From the NCBI GenBank assembly GCA_002964805.2, contig PUDQ02000013.1, positions 62,001-126,000 of the forward strand: a stretch of DNA of 64,000 nt, read 5' to 3'. This DNA comes from Trametes villosa. Its lineage: Eukaryota; Basidiomycota; Agaricomycetes; Polyporales; Polyporaceae. Both the position numbers and the translations under genes were made by a program. Shown piece after piece: positions 23,253 through 35,116 of the stretch. How positions within the stretch are numbered: position 1 is the first letter of the stretch; each line of letters starts with the position of its first letter. The notes beneath the pieces are model-generated. The model saw nothing but the letters and a program-made list of their open reading frames with translations, was not told the DNA's origin and did not search any database.

Positions 23253-25162
23253 ATGCCTCGGCCGCTCATTGCTGAGCTACCCCGCAGCACTATCTTGTCT
23301 ATCTGCCGCCTTCTATTCAATACCGACTTCTACGGCCACCACGTCCACTCGCCTCCTCCGAAGCAGCCGGCTCTGGTGTCGCTGGCGACGACTTGCACTT
23401 ACCTCAGTGATCCCGCGCTTGACGTTATCTGGCACACGGTCACGCATCTAGCTCCGCTACTGGCACATACGCTTCCCCAAGAATTATGTCAGGTAATCCC
23501 ATACGAGGAAATGCGCCCAACTTCCCTGCCCCAGTATCAGGTGGTGAGTGAGGTGTTGGGTGCGTCCTGCGATTGCAAGGTGTACTGAGACTTTGTCAGG
23601 TTCTCCTCCGTGCTCCGACGGCCGAAGACTTCGTGCGCTTCTCTACGTACGCCAGCCGCGTCAAGGTGCTCTCGCACTGGTACGATAAGCCCGACGTGCC
23701 CGTCGAAGTGTGGGCCGAGTTGCTGCGGTTTGGTCCCAAGCCTCTGTTTCCCAACATCCAGACACTCGTGCATCAGGAGGCCAATCACGTCGGCGTAGGT
23801 GAACACGGCCGCACGCGAAGCGCTTTCTATCCCGCGGAGGCGCTGTTAGGACCATCCTTGAAGACGGTGCGCCTCGACTACGGCGGCTGGCCTTGCGATC
23901 AGCACCGACCGACCGAGCTCGTACGAGCCGTATGCCGCGCGGCGCCGCTGCTCGAGGATCTCAGCATAACTTACGCATTGCCAGGTGTTCCCCACCGCAT
24001 ACACGCGTTCAGGAAGACTGCGTCCTTATCTTGTCCAGAGATAGGCAATCTCCAGAATCTCGTGAAACTGGACGCTTTCAGGGTTAATGTCGAGCCCGAT
24101 GCCCTGGCCGGCCTCGGGTCTCTACCTGGTCTACAGATCTTAAGCATACGCGTAAACTCGGCATCCTACGACTGGGAGTTCTCGTCGAGCGCGAGCCACG
24201 GAGGATTCTTCCCCGCCCTCGCGAAACTCAGACTCCACAATATATCCTGCGAGTGGTGTGTTACCTTCATACAAGCCGTGACCTCCTCCTCTCTCTGGAG
24301 CCTCGAGATCGACTCTTCCCGCGAGGCCGACGTCATACCCGGGATGCTCTTCGAAGAACTGGGCGCCTCCCTGTCCACCCATCCGTCTCGCGACGCCCTG
24401 CAGGCATTCCATGTGTTGGCCCCCATGCATGCAAGACGCCCTCGTGGAGAACATGCCGAGCTCTACGTATACGAGCCGCGACACGTAGTTCCCTTCCTTT
24501 CCCTACCTGCACTCCGAAACATCTCGGTCCAAGGCGACTCCGATGTCATCGTTGGTGATGCCATGCTGCAAGCTATGTCATGGGCATGGCCCGACATCAA
24601 TACCATCAAGTTCGAAGGTTCATACACCGCACACATGCCCGACTTCCGAAAGCCCGTGGACGCTAGCTTCCCCAAGGCCACCCTAGCGGGCGCCCTGCTG
24701 CTGGCCCGCCACTGCCCGTACCTCACCTTTCTCAACATCGCCCTCGACCTGCGGACCATCCCTGACCTGGACACCTGGCCATACCCCCCTGCCACCCTCG
24801 AAGAACCCACCGGGCGTACGCTCGAGATAGCCAAGAACCCAGCGTCCGTATATCCGGGACCGCGGGAGGCGTCTGCGCTTGTCATGTTCTGCGCGACGTT
24901 ATTTCCGCGCGTACGGATCATGCCAGTCGGGAACAGCCCAGCTGTAGATCTGCGAGAGCTGTTCGATCTATTCGACGAGCTTGTGGCTATACGCAGGCAG
25001 GAAAGGAGATGGGCCCTGAAGAACGGGCGGCGCCTTCGGCTAGAGTCCGAGAGAGAGGGAATTGGGGGTCAGAGACGGGGCCTAGCGCGTGGCGCTCGAG
25101 ATGGACGTCGGAGTGAGAGGCTCATTGGCCGTGCTGGCGGCGGTCGGGCACCGCAGGGCTGA
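23253..25162 (+). CDS. F-box domain protein, copy C
   Basis: Two exons (23253-23543, 23600-25162). The start was chosen by comparison with copy A (MPRPLIAELPR against MPRSPIVELPR); an upstream in-frame ATG at 23202 is possible. The F-box includes ELPRSTILSICRLLF and LATTCTYLSDPALDVIWHTV. The LRR-like body matches copy A almost throughout, for example PDVPVEVWAELLRFGPKPLF and LVHQEANHVGVGEHGR. The C-terminal tail differs: copy A is acidic, whereas here it is Gly/Arg-rich, which suggests a shifted frame or replaced end after duplication. It is probably an SCF adaptor with an unknown substrate. Confidence 0.85.
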
Positions 25163-25924
25163 CTCGGTACCTTGTGCTCATGGACAGCTTCAACCCTGCT
25201 TTCGAGCGCATGTACTGAGGCTTCCAGATGTGAGCGCGTCACCTATTGGAAGTGCGCGTCGTCCCCAGCTCGTGTGTCCATGCTCTGGTTACTCTGTCAC
25301 ATGTACTGGTACTAAGTAGCGATGTAATGTATAAACTTGTGCGCCACCACTCGTTTGACGACGTTCTGTATGCGGGAGGGGCAGGACGCCAGGAGGCGCA
25401 TGGCGAGGCCGATGCACTGCAACCGCGTCCTGCAGTCGTTCGGGACTCGCTGTGATATTCCGGACAGTTGCACATGTATCCTTATGGCTTTCTTCGCCTT
25501 GGCCTCTATTATCCGCGCCCATGACCAAGCCCGGCATGGTTGGGGAGCCCATGGGCGTAAGAGCACTACGGCAATCAGCCTCTCGCGAGATTCTCGGACG
25601 GACGCGGGGTCTGACATATGAATCCCAGCAATGATCGGCATGACATACGAAGCTATAGATATCGAGGATACAGGCGCGACGACGAACGACACCCGGGTGT
25701 ACTCGGCACAATCACGAAGCGGAAGCAGAACTGGAAGTGGAAGTGGAGCTTGAGAACGGCGGGCGGATGCGGTAGCGAGAAGGGGAACCTGAACTGAAAC
25801 CACGATAGTAGGAAGAGAAGAGAGAGACGTAGCGAGTCGTGACATGGGAACAGGAATAAGACCTACGACGGGACATCTGCGGGTGGGGTATCTTGAGCTT
25901 TGGATGACGAGAGATCGGCAGCGT
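25163..25924. other. Convergent intergenic region
   Basis: This holds the 3' ends of F-box copy C (plus) and the DUF1996 gene (minus). Open frames on both strands have no domains. Confidence 0.45.
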
Positions 25925-27999
25925 TCAGAGCTGCTCGCGGTCGAAGCGCACGGCGCGGCGGGAAGCCTTGCTTGCGCCGGCGTTGGTCATGAACGACAGC
26001 TTCGACGGGCCACCGCAGATCTCGTACACTATGCAAGGAAAGCATCGTTTCGTAAGCCCCAAACGTCACGCGCAGGAACGGAAGCAACGTACTGTCCCCG
26101 GCGCAGCGCATCGCGCACTCCTGCCACGGGAGCAGGGCCCCGGTGGCCCCGTTCTTGAGGGCGTTGTCGCAGTAGCACTCGTCGCTGAACTCGACGCCCG
26201 CGAGCGCGAAGCCGTTGCTCGCGCAGAACGCCGCGCACGCCGCCCGCGTCATGTTCGGCGCGGACTTCGTCAGCTGCGGCAGCGCGCGCCCGCTCGAGCC
26301 CTCCGCGATGCACCCGACGTCCGCCCACCCGGCGGGCAGCGGCGCCTGCGCGGGGACGAGGCTCGGGTTCGGCTGGTTCGAGCAGGGCGTGTTGCTCCCG
26401 AACACGGGGTTGCACCCGGGGAGCGCGGCGATGGGCGCGGTGAGCCCGGCGTCCTCGTCGACGAGGTCGCCCGCGAAGACGCACGCGTCCGCAGACGCCT
26501 GGTCGAACACGGCCGCGAGCGGCGCGCAGTCGAGCAGGTTCCCGCTCGCGCCCGAGCACTGGTCGATCGCGGCCTGCAGCAGGTCCGTGTCCCACCCGTT
26601 CTGGAAGTCCGCGTGCAGCCCGAAGCCGGTCGTGTCGCCGTTTGCGAGCACCCACGAGCCGGGCCCGTGGAAGTCGAACTGGCCGACGTTGACCGCCATC
26701 TCGTAGAAGAGCGAGATGAGGTGGACGGGGTGCGTGTCCGGGCAGTCGCCACTGTCGAAGTTCTGGATCGGGTACGCCATGTGCGACTTGTGGTCCGCAG
26801 AGTCGAGGTTCTGGCCATCCCAGCACGAGGGGAAGAACACCTGCGCGCGCAGGCCGCCGTCACATGCCTGCGTGGGCATGGCGTTGGTCTGTGGCGACCC
26901 GTCGTCCCCTGCGACGATCGAGGGCGTCAGCGTCACATGGATGGCTAGCTCGCATGAACAGGCTCACTCAGGCAAACGTATGTTATCGCCTGGTCCGCGT
27001 GGCTGGAGGCATTGAATGTGCGCCGGTTCGTGTCGCCAGCGAGCATCTGACATAGGTGTGAACATTTGAGTATGTTGCATGCGGTCGCATCCGGAGAAGC
27101 ACGAAAACATACCTTCAGGCCCTTCGGGAATGCCTTGATCGTCTCGTTCTTGGGACCCGGGCGCGGGAGGTAGTAGATGTTGAATGCGGTGGCTGGGTTT
27201 CAAAAAAGTGATCATAAGCGAGGCGGTTTATCACGAGGTGCGACGATGAGAAAGAACAGAACAGAGCGTGAGCCCCCGGGAAGAGCAGGCCATTCCGAGC
27301 TCGCTACTGTGCTGCGACGAGTTCGCATGCTAGAGATCTCCCGGAAAGAAGCGCCGCTGGACGAGCAGCTGATGGTATCACGAACAGTTAAAGAGACGGC
27401 CGCATATAGCGGTGTTCATGCTGCATGGGCGATAGCCCCGTCCCACGCGTAGCAGCTAACCTTCAGAACCTCGGCGCTTTTCCTATGTTCTCAACAGGAA
27501 GTCGCAACCGAGTGGAGCCGTAGCGAGGATAGCACCGGCAGCCCCGGCACTTGCACCCCGACAGAACGCGAAGCACGTCAAATAAGCAGCACTCACGCAT
27601 GGCTATGAACTCCGCGGTGTCTTTGTCGCGGTGGTAGAGTTGCGGCTAACAGGCAGCGATCAGCGTAGCTCCGTACGACCCAAAAATGGCAGCGTACACT
27701 CCAGTAGTTGCTCAGGTCCTGCTGGATGGGGATCGTCGTGCAGTTCGACTTCATGAGCTCGTCGGGGTCGTAGTGGTTGCTGAACCCGCTCGCGCCGACG
27801 ACGGCGTGGACGTGCGTCCCGATCTGCGTCGCTCGGAAATCAGTACGTGGCGAGCCATTTCCACTGTAGTAGAGCTCACCGTGTCGGGGTTGACAACAGA
27901 GTCAAGGCGGGTCTGGACGATGAGCTGGGAGGCTCCGAAAGTCCAGTACGCGTTCGCGGCCGCGGCGAGGGTGACGATGGCGAGGAGGCGAGCGAACAT
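25925..27999 (-). CDS. Secreted DUF1996 protein with one WSC domain
   Basis: Seven exons on the minus strand (27880-27999, 27698-27823, 27597-27645, 27113-27192, 26968-27046, 26093-26908, 25925-26028) give 457 residues. A signal peptide ends near AAANA-YWTFG. DUF1996 follows, with IGTHVHAVVG, FFPSCWDGQNLDSADHKSHM and the WDTDLLQ region. A single C-terminal WSC domain has its Cys pattern intact (GWADVGCIAEG..., GVEFSDECYCDN, EICGGPSKLSFM). WSC domains bind polysaccharide in other fungal proteins, so a role at the cell wall or on lignocellulose is inferred. The third intron is 404 nt, far longer than the 65 nt at the same place in the paralogue at 52.0-54.7 kb. A TATA-like ttaaatat lies about 85 bases upstream of the start. 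Confidence 0.9.
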
Positions 28000-28633
28000 G
28001 ACTGGAGAATGTAGGAGCTGTCCTGGGGGTAGTGGTGCAGGCCCTTGAGAGGTCTGTGAGGGAGATGAGGGACAGCGGGGTGATATTTAAGCAACGGCGA
28101 GCGCGCAGACCGTCCGAGGGACCTATTTTCGCGAAGAAGATAAACGACGCGAGCTTGTTGTCTGGGTCGCCTGATGGCCACAAATTCCCGCAGCATTTGT
28201 CGAAGCACGCGTGTGGAGGTGGACATCCCAGAATGGTCCACAAGGATGGTCGCGCAGAGGAAGGCCTTCGCGGCACTTTGCGCCGCACGCGGAATGCAGA
28301 ATACCGTGCGGGGCACCGGGTGTACCTCGCTGCGCCGCCATATGGGAGCAGCGGGAATGTAGGAGCATGCCTATTCCGTCCGGTCAGGCGTGTGTGTGAC
28401 GTCTCTGCGAGACGTGGCATTCTTGGGCTTGCGAAGTAAAACATGCACTCATCTCAGCGCGAACGGGGCCCGTGGGCTGAAATGCCGCATAAGCATCCAT
28501 CAACGCAATATTAATCGTGATGCGTTGCAGCACGTACCCGTATTCCGAGGTCCGCATTCAAAGACAGCTATTTATACAATATCACTCGGTATTCTACGAC
28601 GAATGCGACCCTCACCGTAGCGCCCTATTGACC
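28000..28633. other. Intergenic region, two minus-strand genes
   Basis: Promoter of the DUF1996 gene, with a TATA-like element at 28083-28090 (reverse strand), and the 3' flank of the DHTKD1-like gene. Nothing else is recognisable. Confidence 0.45.
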
Positions 28634-31600
28634 CTACTGCAGACCGTCAAAAGCAGCGTCGATGACGGCACGTTGCTGAGCGCTGTAGAGCGACGCAATA
28701 CCAGGCGCAGGAACCGCGTCCTCCCTCCTGCCGTGGTACGTCACTTTCGGCCGCCCGAGGCGTTCTAGCACCGCGTTCATCCTGGGCTCAACGTGCGTCC
28801 ACGCCCCCTGGTTCCTTGGTTCCTCTTGCAGCCACACAATCTCCTGCGCGCCCTCGTAGCGAGAGAGCACGTCCGCCAATGGGCGGAAGGGGAACGGGCT
28901 GAGCTCTTCCACGCGCACGAACGCCACCTTGCCTTCCAGCTGCCGTTTCTGCCGTTCCTTGACGAGGTCGTAATAGAGCTTGCCAGTCAAGCACACGACA
29001 CGAGTCACCGCCGAGGGTTCTGCGATGACAGGGTCCTCGATGACGGGGCGGAATCGGGTACCCGACGACAGGTCTTCCAGTGAAGATGCCGCCGCCTGAA
29101 GATAGAGGTGAGACCAGACCCGCCGGTGCGGTACAAGGGGAACACTGACTGCAAGCCGGAGCAAACCCTTGGGACCGGCGACGACGAGCGGCTTGCGGAA
29201 ATTGCGCTTGACCTGCCTTCTGAGGAGATGGAAGTACTGGGCGGGCGTGGTTGGGAACGCGACATTCATGTTCACGTTCGCAGGTTCCGCGCCGTCCGTG
29301 TCGAATGTGTAGCGGTCGTTTGTCAACTGACGCAAGCGGTGAGCGCAACGTCATGCGAAGGGCGGAGCGCCGGTCGCGTACCTGGAGCATTCGCTCGATG
29401 CGCGACGAGGAGTGTTCGGGCCCGGCGCCGTCGAGCCTTGGATCGCCAGCAGTAAGCCCGACCGCACTCGAATTAGAAGCCGCGAGAGTTGCGTACCCAT
29501 GAGGCAACAGAAGCACAAGGCCGCTCTGTTTTAGCCATTTCGCTGCTCACGTCTGTCAGTTAGGGCGCCGTGACGTAGCGTGGCACACGCACTCTCCGCG
29601 GAGGACAAGAAGGTGTCGATTATAACCTGGGGGGTCCATATCAGCTTCTCGATCGATTAGAGCATAGGGGCGTCCGAATCTACCTGTGCGCCGTTAAAGA
29701 AATCGCCGAACTATACGCGGATAATCTCAGCTAATGGCCTGCCCAGCGATTCGGCGCACGCACCTGGGCCTCCCAGATGGGCAATATGTCGGGCTTCTCC
29801 CAGCTGACGCCGTACTCAAACTACGGCCCACATGTGAGGCGCGATCCCATGACAGGTAATTCATTTAGGACTCACCCCAAGGACGGCCATCTCGCTCAGA
29901 GAGCTATTAGCGAGCTCGAGGCACCCGCCGCCTTCTGAAGCAAGGTTGAGCGGAACGACGACGCCTTCCGTGCGCTGATCGACAAGCATGGCGTGCCTAG
30001 CACCTGGTCAATACGCAAGACGCCGTTTCCCAAGCGAACCACTCTTACCGCTGGCTGAACGTCCCTCTGCCGACATCCTGCCCTGAAATACGGACGTCAT
30101 AGCCCTCGCGCATGAGCGAGCCAAACGCCAAAGCCTGCGGGGACCCTAGATCAACTTCGCGCTCCAAAACACTGGGAACTTTGACAGAGATACGCACCTC
30201 GGCAGTCGCCCAGTCCAACCCGCGCCCCGTTTCCAATGCCTGCAGGCGGTTCTTGACGTGTCGCTGCAGCCTCGGATGGATCTCCTATAGACTCGCTGTT
30301 TAAGTATATCCATGGGTGCAGCTGTACGAGGGAGGAACTAACGAAGCCCTCGGGAGTAGACACACTCGCACGCCCCACTCTCTTGAGCGTATCTCCATCC
30401 ACGCCTGTCTCGGGGTCCCACATCGCGTCCTTGCTGGCAGGCCAGGCGATGCCGTTCCACTGCCCCTGGCGGGCGGACACTGCGCTCCCAGGCGTGTGGG
30501 AGCCCGCCGCGGCGAGCTCTGACGCCAGGAACTCCTTGTGCTGCGTCCGCACGGCTTCCGCTGCGTCCTTAGTGAGGACGTTCTCGTCCTGCCGTAAGGC
30601 AAAATAAGGGGTAAATGTCGGTTCGCGCGCGTGCGGGCGGAGGGGGGACGTACGATGAGACGCTCCTCGTACAACGCGGGAACGGAGCGGCGCGAGCGGA
30701 TCTTCTCGTACATGAGCGGCTGCGTGAACGCGGGCTCGTCGAGCTCGTTGTGCCCCCTGTATCGACGCCCGGTGATCAATGACACATGCCGCACAAGCTA
30801 TAGGCAGAAGGGGCGAACCAGCGTCGGTAGACGATCAAGTCGACGATAATGTCCTTGCGGAAGAAGTTGCGGTACTTGAAAGCGACATCGATGGCCCGCT
30901 GGACGTCTGGCGCACGAGGAAAGAAGTGAGCATGGTAAAAGTGTACACGGTAGCCGGGTCCACTGTGTGCTGACCTTCGGGATAGTCGCCGTTGACATGC
31001 AAAACAGGGGCGTTGATCATCTTCGCGACGTCGGAGCAGTACAGCGAGGACCTCGCGCTCGACGCCGGAGTGGTATACCCAATGCTGAGCAGGCCAATGA
31101 TCACCGGCGTTCCATCGACGGAACGTAGAACCAGCATACCTGTTACTATGGCGAGTGCAGCAGCGTGTCAGCGAGAGCACCCTTGACATCGGACGCTAAA
31201 CAAACTCACTTGACCACCAGATGAACGCTTCCGCCGACCGTATAATGTGGCAGGTTGCCTGGAAATCCCTGTCGTGAATAGATTTGCGCGCATATAGCCA
31301 GGCCTTGTGGTACATACTCAGTCCGAGACCCTCCATAACGACGCCCTGTCCAGTAAAGCTCGCATCGCCATGCATCTGGACACACATCACGCGGTCTCCC
31401 GGCTTGCATTCAGTCTCGCCCGCGCGCTCGAGCGCTTTGAGCAGCGCAAACTGCTTGGCCCGGGTCTTGCCTAAGGCGACGGGGTTGACAGCTTCCAGGT
31501 GCGACGGGTTCGGGAGCAGAGAGACCTTGACTGGCTTTCGGGCCTCAGGGTACTCTAGGCTCGGAGACGCGGCTATATGTATGCGCGCCGATCAGGACAC

Positions 31601-32622
31601 GCTAACAATCGGTGCGAGAAAATACTAACTGAGATGGCTGATCACGTCGCCAGCGACAGCATACTCCTGTGGCAGCTCAGAACCACCCTTTATCTTGTGG
31701 AACAGGGCGGACGGCGGGAACTGAAGCAGCCCGGTAAGCAGGTTTAGGCGTCCGCGGTGCGGCATGCCGACGATGATATGTTCAACACCAGCTATAAGAG
31801 GTCAACACAGAGCAGGCTCGTGTCGGAACTGTCAAACATACCTTGCGCGGCACTTCCGAAGAGCGCATCGAGGGCCGGAAGCATCGATTCCCCGCCCTCG
31901 AGCCCGTACCGCTTCAAGTTCGGGAACTTGAGCTGCAGGAACTGGTCGAATACTTCCGACTGGGCGAGCAGCTCGTGGATCCGCTTGCGGCCCTCCGTGC
32001 CGACCCGTCTGGCTTCGTCGTTCTCAGACTCGAGCAGGTGCGAGAACCACAGCCGCTCGGTCTTGGAGGGCGAGTGCATGTACTCGTACGCGATGCGCCC
32101 AACATAGGTTTCCCGCAGGTGGTTCTCAATGTGTTCAAGCGGCCAGTGCTCCGGACCAGCGTCTTCGCCAACCGGACGCGTCCAGATGATCCCGTTGATA
32201 TCGTACGTCCGCGTCGGGTCGTCCAGGCCGTAGCGTGCCGGATCGAGCGCTGCGACCTCTTCGCGCTGGAGCAAGTCCAGGGGGTCGATACGCGCCGCGC
32301 GGTGCCCATGCGTGCGCAGAGAGTCGACGTAGCGCAGAAGAGGCGCGTTCACCGTACGGTTATGCAACTGTGCGGGGGTGTCTACATCATTCGGTAAGCA
32401 CCCGCGTACAGACGTGTGGGAGTTTGCCGGTGGGTGGATGAATGCTGAAGCTCAACCACAGGCTGGACGGTATGGGTACTCACAGTCGGGCAAGGAGAAC
32501 GCGCGGGGTTCACGGTATCCATAGGAGTAGTCGTAATACCCGCGACGCAGCTTCGTGCACAGCGTCGGGCGACGCGTCCTTGGCGCCGCGAGAAGGTACG
32601 AGGATGCCCGCACGTTGCTCAT
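28634..32622 (-). CDS. DHTKD1-type 2-oxoadipate dehydrogenase E1 subunit
   Basis: I joined 20 exons into 949 residues with no frame break; human DHTKD1 is of similar length. The enzyme is a thiamine-diphosphate E1 that decarboxylates 2-oxoadipate (lysine and tryptophan breakdown) within a 2-oxoacid dehydrogenase complex in mitochondria. Landmarks are [10 protein letters not shown] near the N-terminus, [85 protein letters not shown] and [20 protein letters not shown]. The spacing of [17 protein letters not shown] and SSLYCSD favours DHTKD1 over the standard 2-oxoglutarate dehydrogenase (KGD1). The N-terminus is basic and lacks acids, as in mitochondrial presequences. The sixth exon is only 6 nt (31140-31145). 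Some introns use weak donors such as GTTCGC. Confidence 0.9.
31140..31145 (-). other. 6-nt microexon of the DHTKD1-like gene
   Basis: On the coding strand the exon is taacag, flanked by introns of 64 nt (31146-31209, gtgagt to ccatag) and 55 nt (31085-31139, gtatgc to ctcag). Including it restores both frame and the conserved motif HLVV-NNS-IGYTTP. Leaving it out, or splicing elsewhere nearby, breaks the motif. Confidence 0.75.
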
Positions 32623-33485
32623 CTTGCTCCAGCTCCGTCTTCAGCGTTGTGCGCGGATATCCTGGGAGGCGCCACAGCGCGAGATGGTCGAAGCAGATGA
32701 AGAAGAGCTCCTGTCCGGTGCGGCGAGACGTGGTCGGGCGGAACATGCAGGCGCGGTCATCACGTGTGAGGCGGCGTTGCCGAGATAGCATGAGGATCAT
32801 CCGACATCGGGTCGGCCAGAGATCGTCGGTGCCTTACCAGCAGAAGAGTGAGCGGCGTGCTGAGGAGCGAGGATCGTACTCGTCGCGCATGTGCTGGTGT
32901 TGTATGTTGAACGAGGTGCTTCATCAGGGGTTAAATTTGTGGGGTTGTACGGTTGGTTTGAAGCGTTCTGGAGCGGCCAGACATCGTTGGGTCCAATTCA
33001 GTGAGGTATGAATGTGAATTTAATGGCGCATGGGAATGCTGGAAGGACAGGAACTTGAGCAGATAAGTGCAGCTGCCAGAGTGCGTCTCGTTGAAGTTCA
33101 GAATCGTCTAAGATCGGCGCCATGTGCCATCAGATCTAGGCGCCCGTTTGAGGAACGGATATGCAATTCAGCGCTTAAATGGCACTTGCCCTCCGACGCT
33201 CTCAAGGCTCGCCGGCTCATCGCCTTGGTCGCTGCTCTGTCGCCTTCTTTCGCCTCTCGCGGTGTACTCATCTGTAAAGCAGAGAACTTCTCAAGCAATT
33301 GTGGCGAATGCTGACGACAATCCATCCCCAGAGCATCCGTCATGTGAGGAGGACTTCGCGGTCCGGAACGAATCCGGCGTCCACGGTCCGCTCCCCACAC
33401 TCGATACTGCGTCATATAAAGGCTCGGATTGCGTTCGAGCATCGCAACGCCATCCCCAGCGAACGTCTTCATCGCCTACGACAAG
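32623..33485. promoter_or_regulatory. Divergent promoter between DHTKD1-like gene and aldo/keto reductase
   Basis: An 863-bp region between two outward-facing starts. On the plus side a clear TATAAA lies at 33415-33420, about 66 bases before the reductase ATG. Open frames in the interval lack domains. Confidence 0.55.
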
Positions 33486-34718
33486 ATGGCTTCTCCCACT
33501 ATCAAGCTCAACACCGGCGCCGAAATCCCCCTGATTGGCCTTGGTGAGCCGCGACCTGCAGTATACCTGATCGATCGGTGCTGATCAGGGACGACCCTTT
33601 GCATTACAGGCACCTGGCAGTCGAAGCCGGAGGAGGTCACGAATGCGGTAGAGTATGCCCTCAAGGAGGCCGGGTACCGTCACATTGACTGTGCATGGTG
33701 AGTCGAAGCATATCGTGCGCGAAGCTCACGTACGAATGAGTGGCATTACAGGGCGTATGGCAACGAGAAAGAAGTCGGAGAAGGCATTCGCCGCTCTGGC
33801 GTCCCTCGTTCGGAGATCTTCGTACGGCCTATTCCCCATGCAGATTCCGGACCCGCGCTCACCTACTATGATCCCCAGGTCACCAGCAAGTTGTGGTCGA
33901 CTCACCACCACCGGGTAGAAGAAGCTCTCGATGAGTCTCTCGCAAACCTCGGGCTTGACTATCTGGATCGTACGTATCCCGACTTCTCACCATATGCGTT
34001 CTCCCTAAACATCTGTCATACGTAGTCTACCTAATCCACTGGCCGATCCACCTCAACCCGAACGGGAACGACCCCAAGTTCCCGACCCGCCCCGACGGGA
34101 GCCGCGACGTGCTCACGGAGTGGAAGATCCGCGACACCTGGGCGCAGATGGAGGCCGTGCTCGCCAAGGGCAAGGCGCGCGCGATCGGCGTGTCCAACTT
34201 CTCCGAGACGCTGCTCGAGCGCGACCTGCTCCCGTACGCGAAGGTCGTGCCCGCCGCGAACCAGATCGAGCTGCACCTCTACAACCCGCAGCTCGGGCTC
34301 GTCGAGTACCTCAAGTCGAAGGGCATCGTCCCGCAGGCGTACTCGCCCCTCGGCTCGACGAACTCGCCGCTGCTGCAGGACGAGACGGCGAGCGCGCTCG
34401 CGCAGCAGCACGGCGTGTCCACCGCGGACATCCTGCTCGGGTACTTGGTTGCGAAGGAGATTGTGACGCTGCCGAAGTCGGTGACGCCGGCGCGCATTAA
34501 GACTAACCTCGAGGGCGCGATTGCGGCCGCGAAGAAGCTGTCGAAGGAGGACATCGCGAAGCTTGACGGTGTCGCCGCTTCGGGGAAGCAGAACAGGTGC
34601 GTTTGCGTCTCTTCTCAACTTTTGGGTCTCATGCTGACGGACTGTCAGGCTCATCCAGCCGCCATGGGGTGTCGACCTCGGGTTTGACAACTGGCCCGTC
34701 CGCGTCCAAGGAAAGTAA
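33486..34718 (+). CDS. Aldo/keto reductase (Gcy1/glycerol dehydrogenase type)
   Basis: Six exons (33486-33543, 33610-33697, 33752-33821, 33879-33969, 34026-34596, 34649-34718) give 315 residues, normal for the family. It is a cytosolic NADPH-dependent oxidoreductase acting on aldehydes, ketones or polyols. The catalytic tetrad is complete: Asp46, Tyr51, Lys76 and His107 (HIDCAWAYGNE, TSKLW, LIHWP). The NADP-binding end includes [15 protein letters not shown] and [15 protein letters not shown]. Residues near the C-terminus ([13 protein letters not shown]) resemble fungal glycerol dehydrogenase and Gcy1-like enzymes. The exact substrate is not fixed by sequence. It sits 400 bp ahead of a HAD phosphatase in the same direction. 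Confidence 0.92.
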
Positions 34719-35116
34719 ATGTCTTAGAAGAGAGCATCGATCAGCTTGTATTTTTGTCTGCACAATGTATCACACTCTGCCCGTTGGTTCGCTATCTCTA
34801 TGCCGTGCGCATTGGGTGTCCCATATGCGCACAGCGCTGTACTCGCCGCTTGTGGGGAAAGTTGGTAGAGATGCCTGGCGGCATGCAGCAATGATGAGAT
34901 TACAGTAGATCCCCGTCATATAGCAGCTACGTCATTTTAGATAAGATAAAGCGGGGCTACTTCGCGCTCGGCTCGCCTTACGGCCATCGACAACGCCTCT
35001 CTTGCCTCCACCACTCTGATCTCTATCTCGGACATCTAGACGTTCTCGTAGAGATTCAACTGCACTTTAAACTCAACTATCAAGACAGACACTTGCATAT
35101 AAGGCCGCTAGACAAC
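34719..35116. other. Short intergenic region
   Basis: 3' flank of the reductase and promoter of the phosphatase. A TATA-like catataag (35096-35103) sits about 20 bases before the ATG, which is rather close for a core promoter. Confidence 0.45.

Noticed and set aside
28634..32622. 2-oxoglutarate dehydrogenase (KGD1) as the name of this gene
   Set aside because: First suspected, but the GGSVHL...GYTTP...SSLYCSD and LDWATAE...FSQRH patterns fit DHTKD1 better.
28634..32622. Broken pseudogene, because motifs fall in many frames
   Set aside because: All frame changes are explained by GT-AG introns, and the 20 exons sum to an exact multiple of three.
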